Assembly (NCBI RefSeq): GCF_030646015.1
Contig: NZ_JAUSLT010000019.1
Span: forward strand, 1-64,000
Source of the DNA: Bradyrhizobium sp.
Lineage (GTDB): Bacteria > Pseudomonadota > Alphaproteobacteria > Rhizobiales > Xanthobacteraceae
Direction: 5' to 3'
DNA: 64,000 nt
Within the stretch, counting starts at the first letter, position 1. Each line of letters starts with the position of its first letter. This document shows, piece after piece, positions 45,226 through 52,054 of this stretch. The position numbers were made by a program, and so were the translations under genes. The notes beneath the pieces are model-generated. The model had not been told where the DNA came from. It ran no database searches and worked only from the letters and a program-made list of their open reading frames with translations.

Positions 45226-45237
45226 TTTACAGGATTG
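45226..45237 (-). promoter_or_regulatory. CTTGTAAA leader motif, copy 3
   Basis: CAATCCTGTAAA with one change from consensus, 66 bases before the 26-residue frame. A hairpin GCAACA-GG-TGTTGC follows. Confidence 0.5.
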
Positions 45238-45270
45238 AGAAATGTTGCCGACACGAGTCACCCAACACGC

Positions 45271-45339
45271 ACTGATAAGCTTTCTCTCAAAAACTGCCCA
45301 GTTCGAGACTGATAAGGTTTCTGCGAAACCGTTATCGGC
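45271..45339. repeat. 32-base palindromic unit, two tandem copies (37-base period)
   Basis: Both copies (45271-45302, 45308-45339) have a perfect ACTGATAAG left arm and the CTTTCT or GTTTCTGCGAAAC spacer. The right arms are degenerate (CTGCCCAGT, GTTATCGGC). The array lies between two minus-strand genes transcribed in the same direction. Confidence 0.7.
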
Positions 45340-45464
45340 ACGAGCAATCGAAGGAACGGTCGAAAAGCAGGCCGAGCCGAAACTCGGCTTAGCCTGGGTT
45401 GATACCAACTTCGCCAACTTATAGCCGACGTGAGCAACGAATGTCCAACGTCGCGCACTAGCGA

Positions 45465-45878
45465 CTACACTGATTCACAATAGTGGACCAACTTTTTTAC
45501 CGCCCGCAACGGTACATCAAGCTCTTGCGCTAGCTCATCCATCACTCGTAGTAGATCTTCAGCGATTCGCATAAACGAGAGAGGTTCACTGGCGCTATCC
45601 ATTTGGCGATAATATTTCCGGATTCGCTCCAACATCGCGCGTATTTTTTTCTGCTGTTCTAAATTCATATTCTCTTCGTCAGTGGCCTTAACTAATTCTT
45701 CCAAGTGGACCACAGCGTCCGATATCGAAACTTGAAGGGCGGAAATGTCTTCGTACAAGCTAAAGGCCCTGAAATGCGATTGTTGCAACAACTCCGAAGC
45801 ATGCTTAACTTCAGCCCACAGCGCATGCCTAGCTAGAAAGTGACCACGCAACTTTTTCTGCTTCTTTTTCGATTTCAT
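45465..45878 (-). CDS. Helical element protein, paralogue of 8998-9423
   Basis: A 137-residue protein with a basic start (MKSKKKQKKLRG) then helices rich in charged residues (NLEQQKKIRAMLERIRKYYR). The order of segments matches the protein at 8998-9423. I place the start at the MKSKKK ATG by analogy; a start 12 codons upstream is open. The leader motif lies 62 bases upstream. No known domain; the repeated coiled-coil-like helices may mediate self-association. Confidence 0.6.
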   Translation of the reverse strand: MKSKKKQKKLRGHFLARHALWAEVKHASELLQQSHFRAFSLYEDISALQVSISDAVVHLEELVKATDEENMNLEQQKKIRAMLERIRKYYRQMDSASEPLSFMRIAEDLLRVMDELAQELDVPLRAVKKLVHYCESV

Positions 45879-45939
45879 TTTGACATTCCAATCTATGATG
45901 AGGTTGAGATTCACAACGGTCTTTGTCGTCGCGAACTAC

Positions 45940-45951
45940 TTTACAAGATTG
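45940..45951 (-). promoter_or_regulatory. CTTGTAAA leader motif, copy 4
   Basis: CAATCTTGTAAA, preceded by GGTCAAAAT as in copy 5. It lies 62 bases before the start of the gene at 45465-45878. In RNA a 9-pair hairpin (TTCGCGACG with CGTTGTGAA, two G-U pairs) follows. Confidence 0.5.
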
Positions 45952-46021
45952 ATTTTGACCTATGCGTCCGACCAGGTATCGAGCTTGCCCAGGGCGTACG
46001 AATTGAACCATCCGCTTCATG

Positions 46022-46053
46022 ACTGATAAGAAAATTCTGAAAACCTTATCAGT
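46022..46053. repeat. 32-base palindromic unit, copy 7, upstream of the recombinase
   Basis: Perfect ACTGATAAG and CTTATCAGT arms with spacer AAAATTCTGAAAAC. It lies 75 bases before the recombinase start, the position expected of a primary attachment site or an operator of that gene. Confidence 0.75.
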
Positions 46054-46127
46054 CTGCAGCATGCGAGATTTCCGTATGCCGCGAGATTCGAATGTTCTAA
46101 AATCTTGGCTCAATCAGGTTGAGCAAC

Positions 46128-46703
46128 ATGGCAGGCAAACAGGCCAAGACCCTATCGACCGATCACATCGACGATCTCTTGTTTTTCGCCGAGCGTTCTC
46201 GGCATCCGCTTCGCAACCGCCTTATCGTTCTTCTCTCGGTGAGGGCTGGCCTTCGGGCGGCAGAAATAGCCAAATTGAGCTGGGACATGGTCCTAGGCCC
46301 CAGTGGCCAAGTCAGCAGCACGCTCGAGCTGCAAGACAAGATTGCAAAAAAAGGCAGCGGGCGGTCTATCCCCCTTCACAAGGACATTCGCGAGGCACTA
46401 ATCGAAGCCCGTCAGGTTTGCCGCGATCATGGTCCGGTTATCCGGTCGGAACGAGGCGGCGCCATGACGCCGATGAGCATCGTCGTCTGGTTCAGCCGGG
46501 CCTACGAGTCCCTCGGCTTCGATGGCTGTTCCTCGCACTCAGGTCGCCGAACCTTCATCACCCGCGCCGCCCGCGTCGTACATAAGGCCGGAGGATCACT
46601 GCGCGACGTTCAGTTGCTGGCGGGGCATCGATCCATTCAGACAACTCAGCGCTATATTGACGGCGACAGCGACGCCCAACGGAGGCTGGTATCTCTGATC
46701 TAG
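46128..46703 (+). CDS. Tyrosine recombinase, catalytic domain only
   Basis: A 191-residue site-specific recombinase. Catalytic residues are in place: R43 (AGLRAAEI), H137 and R140 (HSGRR), H167 (LAGHRS) and Y176 (TTQRYI). The usual N-terminal SAM-like core-binding domain is absent, so it is smaller than XerC/D (about 300) and resembles the short recombinases of some bacterial elements. AGGTTGAG lies before the ATG. A perfect palindromic unit lies just upstream, and an unusual Cys-rich gene follows. It may act on the palindromic units or on the tRNA-Glu site; neither is shown. Confidence 0.88.
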   Translation: MAGKQAKTLSTDHIDDLLFFAERSRHPLRNRLIVLLSVRAGLRAAEIAKLSWDMVLGPSGQVSSTLELQDKIAKKGSGRSIPLHKDIREALIEARQVCRDHGPVIRSERGGAMTPMSIVVWFSRAYESLGFDGCSSHSGRRTFITRAARVVHKAGGSLRDVQLLAGHRSIQTTQRYIDGDSDAQRRLVSLI

Positions 46704-46816
46704 CAGCCAAGCACCCACCGTCGCGGCTCGAACGCTCCGCAACGCGCCATAACCTGCCCGCCCATTCCTCCAACCAGATCGCGCGAGCCGAAGCACTAAT
46801 TCGGACTGTATGCGCG

Positions 46817-47752
46817 GTGGCAGGGTCGACGTCGTTTCTCGATGACCTCGATACAGAAGCTCGAGAGGCAGGGTTGGATCAAGCCGTTGCCCTTGGTCGC
46901 TCGCCTGCGCTTTTCGACTGGCTCCTCACGACCTTCAGCTTCCAGGGCATATCCGACCGAGTCGCCCACGAATATATGGACAAGCACGGTAAGGCGTCCT
47001 GGGCTGAAATGGAGACGAGCCTCGAGGCAACGCCTACCTGCCCGAAGCTCCGTGGATATTGGGCCTATGAAGGCTGCCGGTACGACAAGGGCAGCGCTAC
47101 CTGCTCGGAGCCTGACCATATCGAAGGCTGTCCCGTACCCCGCCCTCGCCTACGCAATGGACGGTTAAACCAGACCGCATATAGCCTTTACCTGTTCGTG
47201 CGGGATATTGCCGGCAGCGATCTCATCGGCTGGATAGACAGCCAACTGGAGGGCGCCGCAGGCCCGTCTGGAGCCAACCTAGAGGCGGCCCGACAGGAGG
47301 CTCTCATCGGTCCCCTCCGGAACGTCTACGGCATTTCCGACAAGATACTGACGATGGGGCTGTCCGGCCTGCTGATCGGGGCACGTAACCATCGGCCCGT
47401 CTGGTTCGAGACGGGCAAAGCCATGATCGCAATTGACACCCTGGTGCACAACTTCCTGCACCGCACCGGCATTCTCCAAAGCTGCGGCGCTTCGCATAAC
47501 TATGGTGCGGCCTGTTACTTGCCCGGTGGCTGCGCCGAGATCATCAGGACCGTCGCCAACCGTATTGACGCCCGCGCCTTTAATGCAAAATTCCCGTCGG
47601 CATTCCCAAGGTTCGTACAGCACGCAATCTGGCGCTTTTGTGCGGCTGATGGTCTGAACCTGTGCAACGGCAACCGAATTGACGACATAAAGCCGTGTCA
47701 AATTGACTATTGCTACATCTATCAGAAATGCGGCCGCAAGCCATTGAAATAG
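46817..47752 (+). CDS. HhH-GPD-like DNA glycosylase-related protein with Cys clusters
   Basis: A 311-residue protein. The segment VYGISDKILTMGLSGLLIGA followed by MIAIDTLVHNFLHRTGI mirrors the helix-hairpin-helix and catalytic-Asp region of endonuclease III-like glycosylases (Lys near 176, Asp near 205). At the C-terminus C-x11-C-x4-C-x5-C resembles the iron-sulfur loop of such enzymes; a second set of four Cys (PTCPKLRGYWAYEGC region) lies near residue 75-105. The start is uncertain: GTG is used, and the frame is open further upstream. Its location beside a recombinase suggests a base-excision or defence role, which is inference. Confidence 0.55.
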   Translation: MAGSTSFLDDLDTEAREAGLDQAVALGRSPALFDWLLTTFSFQGISDRVAHEYMDKHGKASWAEMETSLEATPTCPKLRGYWAYEGCRYDKGSATCSEPDHIEGCPVPRPRLRNGRLNQTAYSLYLFVRDIAGSDLIGWIDSQLEGAAGPSGANLEAARQEALIGPLRNVYGISDKILTMGLSGLLIGARNHRPVWFETGKAMIAIDTLVHNFLHRTGILQSCGASHNYGAACYLPGGCAEIIRTVANRIDARAFNAKFPSAFPRFVQHAIWRFCAADGLNLCNGNRIDDIKPCQIDYCYIYQKCGRKPLK

Positions 47753-47787
47753 CTGTATTATTGACGATTTTATCGTTTATTATTCGC

Positions 47788-47815
47788 TTGAGGTGGCTAT
47801 ATATTGGTATATAAT
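47788..47815 (+). promoter_or_regulatory. Promoter before the leader ORF
   Basis: TTGAGG, 16 bases, TATAAT. Transcription should start near 47822, and a small hairpin AGTCGA-ATTC-TCGACT (47826-47841) would open the RNA. Confidence 0.6.
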
Positions 47816-47871
47816 TAGCCTGCACAGTCGAATTCTCGACTTTGCGATTTTTTAGACTAGGAGATACTTCC

Positions 47872-47970
47872 ATGATTACTTGGAGACCGCCCGACCGAAC
47901 GTGGCCTAGCCACGGCAACTCAGCAACCGCAGACCAAGGGGCCCTATCATCGGGCCCCTTCTGTTTTTAA
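47872..47970 (+). CDS. 32-residue leader peptide overlapping a terminator
   Basis: ATG with AGGAGATACTTCC before it; MITWRPPDRTWPSHGNSATA, then a tail ending PFCF. The frame ends TAA inside the T-tract of the terminator hairpin, and the ribosome-binding site of the next gene (GGAGG) follows directly. Ribosomes on the leader would cover the hairpin, so translation could control read-through into the downstream gene. No long run of one amino acid codon is seen. Confidence 0.5.
   Translation: MITWRPPDRTWPSHGNSATADQGALSSGPFCF
47936..47968 (+). terminator. Intrinsic terminator/attenuator
   Basis: AAGGGGCCC and GGGCCCCTT pair perfectly (9 pairs) around TATCATC, followed by CTGTTTTT. It lies 5' of the gene at 47983 and inside the leader frame, which fits an attenuator. 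Confidence 0.8.
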
Positions 47971-47982
47971 GGAGGGAAAAAC

Positions 47983-48564
47983 ATGGGAAAACAGCAAGAC
48001 AAGAAGACGACTGCGACACCCGACAAGTTCTTCGTGTTCGGCTTGGACGACAAGGGCAAGCCGCGGGGTGCACGATTTGCGGAGTTCAATGAGCGAGCGT
48101 TGAATTTCGCTCTCGATCTCAAACTGACTGGTATTCATCCGGCGTCGCCAGCCTTTACCGAAATTGGGATGAAACTACCTCCCGGAAGACTCTACTCATC
48201 GGGCAAAGCGTTCATCCCGAACATTCGCAGGGACCTGGTCGACAAGCTCCAAGCCGCATTAGCTACCCCCGGCGACGAGAGCAAAACGCACAAGCCGGCG
48301 GCACCGCCAGAGGGGCAATCCGACGAGACAATGGTTCGTACCGTATCCCCGATTACGTCAGGTCTGCCTCGAAGCTGGGAAGGTGTCGGCGTTGGCCACG
48401 TCGTTCTGATTCACGAGAGCCCCACTGACGGCTGGTGGGAGGCCACCGTGGAAGCCAAGGACCTCGAGATCCTCACGCTGCGATTTCGTGACTACCCCCG
48501 GCAGCCGAGATTCCAGCGGCACATCTCTCAGGTTGCCTTGATCAATCCGGGACCGGACGCATAA
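47983..48564 (+). CDS. Element protein, paralogue of 49873-50433
   Basis: A 193-residue protein. The N-terminal half (FFVFGLDDKGKPRGARFAEF; TEIGMKLPPGRLYSSGK; PNIRRDLVDKLQAA) matches the half-length of the later gene in sequence and order. The C-terminal part (GWWEATVEAKDLEILTLRFRDY) is different and beta-rich. GGAGG precedes the ATG. Expression probably depends on read-through of the upstream attenuator. Family unknown to me. Confidence 0.65.
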   Translation: MGKQQDKKTTATPDKFFVFGLDDKGKPRGARFAEFNERALNFALDLKLTGIHPASPAFTEIGMKLPPGRLYSSGKAFIPNIRRDLVDKLQAALATPGDESKTHKPAAPPEGQSDETMVRTVSPITSGLPRSWEGVGVGHVVLIHESPTDGWWEATVEAKDLEILTLRFRDYPRQPRFQRHISQVALINPGPDA

Positions 48565-48684
48565 GACCGCCCCCGCTCGAAGCATAAGCCCGGACTACGG
48601 CCCGGGCCCTCGAACTATGCCATCTCCTGAAGGGCCCCATCACGGCTCTGACACAAACAATCACATCAATATGGAGACTCAACC

Positions 48685-49017
48685 ATGTCCATCACGGATA
48701 CGGACCGCATACGTACGCTTAACGACCAACTCCGACGGCAACTGCGAGGTGGCAAGGCGGTCATGACGCCCGGTGTCGCCGCACTCGGTTCGGAAGCAGT
48801 TCAACGGCTGGTCCAGACCATTGCGATTTTCGAAGATTTCTCTACCGCCAACGATCCCCACGGCGAACACGACTTCGGGGCTTTTGAGTTTGATGGAACG
48901 CCCGTAATTTTCAAAATTGATTATTACGACAAAGATATGAACTTCCACTCGCCTGATCCCGGCGACCCCGCGGTGACCGAGCGGGTGATCACCTTGATGT
49001 TGGCTGAAGAATACTGA
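48685..49017 (+). CDS. DUF3768 protein
   Basis: A 110-residue protein with the DUF3768 layout: RIRTLNDQLRRQLRGGKAVMTPGVAAL, then the GEHDFGAFEFDGTPVIFKIDYYD block and DPAVTERVITLMLAEEY. This family is frequent on alphaproteobacterial plasmids and islands but has no known activity. GGAG lies 8-9 bases before the ATG. Confidence 0.85.
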   Translation: MSITDTDRIRTLNDQLRRQLRGGKAVMTPGVAALGSEAVQRLVQTIAIFEDFSTANDPHGEHDFGAFEFDGTPVIFKIDYYDKDMNFHSPDPGDPAVTERVITLMLAEEY

Positions 49018-49027
49018 GCTTCGACAA

Positions 49028-49237
49028 CTAGTCGCTCAGGAGTTTTGCGAGCGGCACTGAAAGCGCCCGGGCGATTTTAGCCATCGCTAGAAGACTGGGA
49101 TTACGCCGTCCGCGCTCGATCCCACCAATGTAAGTCAAGTCAAGCTCCGCCTCGAAGGCCAGCTTTTCCTGGGTCATTCGACGCTGCTGCCGGATACGCC
49201 GGACGTTCTTACCAACAATGACACGCCAATCCTGCAT
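49028..49237 (-). CDS. XRE family transcriptional regulator
   Basis: A 69-residue Cro/C1-type HTH protein: RRIRQQRRMTQEKLAFEAELDLTYIGGIERGRRNPSLLAM in outline, the standard five-helix repressor. It has no extra domain. A perfect 12-base-arm operator lies 20 bases upstream, and a hairpin (TCCTGCA-TT-TGCAGGA) overlaps the start codon, so autoregulation at DNA and RNA level is plausible. It is divergent from the small membrane protein. Confidence 0.9.
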   Translation of the reverse strand: MQDWRVIVGKNVRRIRQQRRMTQEKLAFEAELDLTYIGGIERGRRNPSLLAMAKIARALSVPLAKLLSD

Positions 49238-49257
49238 TTGCAGGATGGAGCACCATC

Positions 49258-49287
49258 GGGCATATAGTCTCTAGGGACTATATGCCC
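49258..49287. promoter_or_regulatory. Perfect palindromic operator of the XRE repressor
   Basis: GGGCATATAGTC and GACTATATGCCC pair without mismatch around TCTAGG. The site lies between divergent genes and overlaps TATA-like sequence in both directions, so it probably represses both. Confidence 0.8.
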
Positions 49288-49356
49288 GATTAGTGAGATT
49301 TTGACATCAATCGCGGGTCGGGCACGCCGACACATACTCTAGATCAGGAGACGAAA

Positions 49357-49785
49357 ATGACTGAACAATTCGCTGCACCACCGCCAATACCAACCACAAC
49401 CACGAAACCAAGGAGCAAGTGGCGATGGCTAAAGATTACGATTGGAATCGTCGCCGCAGGATTCCTAGCAATAGGAATTATCGGGAGTTATAACCCTGTC
49501 GAACTAGAGCTGCGAAGACGCGATCTCTTTGACGCGGCACGTGACGGCAAAGTCTTGGAAATAACCAACGTGGGTAGAAAGCCGATCAAGCTTGTCAGCC
49601 TCACAATCAATGATCGGCCCGACTGCAACGTCCACCGGCTTGATGCTATCCTTGGTAACAGCAAGCCGCTGTTTCCTTCAACTCTGGATGTAGGGGATAA
49701 GGTTTCTATATCTGGTTCATGCCAAATTATTCGTGCCGCAGTAGAGACGGATCAAGGTTCCAAAACCTACTCATTCAATCGGTGA
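49357..49785 (+). CDS. Membrane-anchored protein with a beta-rich periplasmic domain
   Basis: A 142-residue protein. A Pro/Thr-rich N-terminus, one membrane segment (ITIGIVAAGFLAIGIIGSY) and a domain containing VLEITNVGRKPIKLVSLTIN and two Cys (CNV, GSCQI) that could form a disulfide outside the cytoplasm. AGGAG precedes the ATG. No family is recognised. It is followed by a strong hairpin. Confidence 0.6.
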   Translation: MTEQFAAPPPIPTTTTKPRSKWRWLKITIGIVAAGFLAIGIIGSYNPVELELRRRDLFDAARDGKVLEITNVGRKPIKLVSLTINDRPDCNVHRLDAILGNSKPLFPSTLDVGDKVSISGSCQIIRAAVETDQGSKTYSFNR

Positions 49786-49798
49786 TAGCTGTTGTGAG

Positions 49799-49826
49799 GC
49801 CGGGCTTTCGTCACCGAAAGCCCGGC
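49799..49826 (+). terminator. Strong GC-rich hairpin after the membrane protein
   Basis: GCCGGGCTTTCG and CGAAAGCCCGGC pair perfectly (12 pairs) around TCAC. Only TTC follows, so it is a poor intrinsic terminator but could still stop RNA polymerase or protect the transcript. Confidence 0.55.
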
Positions 49827-49872
49827 TTCAACGCTCACCATCCAGCCCACGATTGACGGTTGGCAGTCTAAC

Positions 49873-50433
49873 ATGGCCTTCAGGCACCCCTTGGACACTG
49901 CCGAAGCCGTCAAAGGAAAAATGTACGGCGGGACCCCCTATCGCTCGACAATTCTCTCATGTTTCTACGAGCACAAAATGCGAAGCAAAACCCAGGTGAA
50001 ACGGTCGCAATTTGATGAACTCTATGTGTTGCGACTTAATTCAGCCGGAAGAGCATGCGGCGCTCGGTTCGCAAGGTTAGAGGACAACGTTGTCTCCGCC
50101 GCTCTGGACATAAAGTGTCGCACGCTCCTCCTTCCGCCATCGACTGTGTGCGTTATTGGCATGGAGCTACCGGAAGGACGCCTGTATCGAGGTCGACTAG
50201 TCATGCCGCGGATCCAACGCGGGCTCTACAACAGAATATTGAGAGCGGCGCGCATCGCCGCGCGGCAAGAAAGGACCCGAGCAAAAGCTGCGGCGCTGAA
50301 TCAATCAGCATACATAAAAGCGCTAATCGCGGAAGCGAACTCAGCAATAGCGGAGGGCCGCAAGATGCGACGCGTCCGACGCCAGCCATTGATGTTGAGC
50401 AACCGCCCTTCAAGGACGCGTCGAGCATCCTGA
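49873..50433 (+). CDS. Element protein, paralogue of 47983-48564
   Basis: A protein of up to 186 residues. The middle part (LYVLRLNSAGRACGARFARL; ALDIKCRTLLLPPSTV; IGMELPEGRLYRGRLVMPRI) aligns with the N-terminal half of the earlier gene. The N-terminus (from an upstream ATG or from MRSKTQVK, 105 bases in) and the Lys/Arg-rich C-terminus differ. The true start is unsure. The pair may be a tandem duplication that diverged. Confidence 0.55.
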   Translation: MAFRHPLDTAEAVKGKMYGGTPYRSTILSCFYEHKMRSKTQVKRSQFDELYVLRLNSAGRACGARFARLEDNVVSAALDIKCRTLLLPPSTVCVIGMELPEGRLYRGRLVMPRIQRGLYNRILRAARIAARQERTRAKAAALNQSAYIKALIAEANSAIAEGRKMRRVRRQPLMLSNRPSRTRRAS

Positions 50434-50582
50434 TAATCGGTTGTGACACTTTTGGCAGTCAGATGGATTTCTGCAGAGGATCTCGCGCGAACACATGAAA
50501 GGCTCGAAAACCTGCGATTTGTCGCTTCAGAAGAAATCCTAATTTCTCGATGATCGCCTGAAAAACAATCGGAGAAATTGCG

Positions 50583-51059
50583 ATGCCCTATATCAAGGCA
50601 ATTCCACCACGCGCCGAACGTCACATTTCCTTTGATCCAGCGGCCACGATCCAACCTGCAACCGAAGCAGCCGCGCGATTGAAACAGCCCGTTGGGCGGT
50701 TCGAAATCTACGATTTCCTGAAAGCTATCTACCGAGTTTACATCGATTGGAAACGCCGCAACATTGTGAAACGGTCGGCACGCACACTCGCCGACGAAAT
50801 GAACATCGCTCGGCGCACGGGCATGAGCCCGATCCGTGTCTTGATCGAAGCGACACTCCCCAGCGCGGATTTCAAGCAAAAGAGCCGCTGGGTCCGGGCA
50901 CTGGAGTACGTCCATTCAGAAAACGTGTCCCCGTCCCGGTTCCGAAAGTTCGTCCGCGCCAATGGCGGGTTGGCCGGCTGCGCGCGGCTGGCCGCTCAGG
51001 GGCATCGCAGACGGCGACGCCCGCGACGCAATCACGGAGAGGGTGACTGGGATGACTAA
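50583..51059 (+). CDS. Basic protein of unknown function
   Basis: A 158-residue protein, Arg-rich, ending in an Arg/Gly tail (HRRRRRPRRNHGEGDWDD). A central helical part (GRFEIYDFLKAIYRVYIDWKRR; RTLADEMNI) could bind DNA. GGAGAAATTGCG precedes the ATG. Its basic nature and element context suggest a nucleic-acid-binding role, without family support. Confidence 0.5.
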   Translation: MPYIKAIPPRAERHISFDPAATIQPATEAAARLKQPVGRFEIYDFLKAIYRVYIDWKRRNIVKRSARTLADEMNIARRTGMSPIRVLIEATLPSADFKQKSRWVRALEYVHSENVSPSRFRKFVRANGGLAGCARLAAQGHRRRRRPRRNHGEGDWDD

Positions 51060-51173
51060 TCCGATGGCCTTGACCGAACCATGGAAAAGTGCGGAGCCCG
51101 AAAGCTCCCACTAATCGGAGCTCCGTTCCATCCTCCATGGCCGCCGTCGCGGTAAGGATCGCACGGTGGATTC

Positions 51174-51674
51174 TTAGGCTAAGTACCTTTCAACAAAGTC
51201 GGCAGTATTTCCGTCTTCATCCTCTACCAGGATGCGGCTTGATGATCTTTCGAATTGACACAAGCCATTCTTTTTTCCACGATACTCAAACAATCCCATC
51301 TCATACATCGCAAAGAGACGAAGAACGTAAGAGGTCACCTCCTCGACCACTTTACCATTGGCTTGCAGAATCTCAGAAAATTCATCGGCAAGTGTCGAAA
51401 TGGCTATCGGAGCTTCGATTCTTTCGAGTTCATCAGGAACTCCACGTGGCTTCACGCCGATGCAGTTCTTCAGACGATGCGACAGCCGCCAACGTAGAAC
51501 CTTGCGTCCTCCTAGCTTTTCACCTCTGGCGATATCGAATCGGACTAGAGCACCCATAATATAGTGCATTCTGTGAAATCGCGGCAAAGTCGCGAAATTC
51601 GGAGCGTGCTCCAACAGATTGAAATCGAGGGCTCCGGCAATCTCAGCAACTATCGCATCTAGTTTCACTTTCAT
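51174..51674 (-). CDS. Element protein with MKVKLDAI start
   Basis: A 166-residue protein. It opens MKVKLDAIVAEIAGALDF, resembling the start of the gene at 44766-45083, then has a winged-helix-like middle (VVEEVTSYVLRLFAMYEMGLFEY) and an acidic C-terminus. The ATG with AAGGAG 8 bases upstream decides the start. The leader motif lies 52 bases upstream and a hairpin GCCGCG-ATGT-CGCGGC between them. Function unknown. Confidence 0.6.
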   Translation of the reverse strand: MKVKLDAIVAEIAGALDFNLLEHAPNFATLPRFHRMHYIMGALVRFDIARGEKLGGRKVLRWRLSHRLKNCIGVKPRGVPDELERIEAPIAISTLADEFSEILQANGKVVEEVTSYVLRLFAMYEMGLFEYRGKKNGLCQFERSSSRILVEDEDGNTADFVERYLA

Positions 51675-52054
51675 GACCATCTCCTTTGTTGGCCGCGACA
51701 TCGCGGCTGATCGTCACAAGGAGTCTTTACAAGATTGTTTTTCTGACCAGCGCATCGCTCATCCATGGGCCTGGCCGGCGTCCAGCATGTTCCCCCAAAT
51801 AAACGATACCAAGAACACGTTCCGGCAAATGGTGCCGGGCCGGACGAGCGCGTTTAGCCGGCCGACTGAACCTTGAACGGAGGCGCGCCCCGGCGCGATC
51901 GAAACTCGGACATCCAGCGCCAGCGACCATAGTCGCCACTCGCCTGCACGGAGCCCACCGCATCGACTGAGCGCGACATGACCGGAATGAAAGAGCCCTG
52001 CCGGTCGCGGCAAGGCTCACTCTCGTCACTTCAGTCAGCTTTCCCGGATCGGAA
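51675..52054. other. Leader and intergenic region with CTTGTAAA copy 5
   Basis: About 380 bases. The motif CAATCTTGTAAAG at 51726-51737 is read leftward into the previous gene. No reading frame here is convincing. Confidence 0.45.
51726..51737 (-). promoter_or_regulatory. CTTGTAAA leader motif, copy 5
   Basis: CAATCTTGTAAA preceded by GGTCAGAAAAA, 52 bases before the start of the gene at 51174-51674. Confidence 0.5.
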
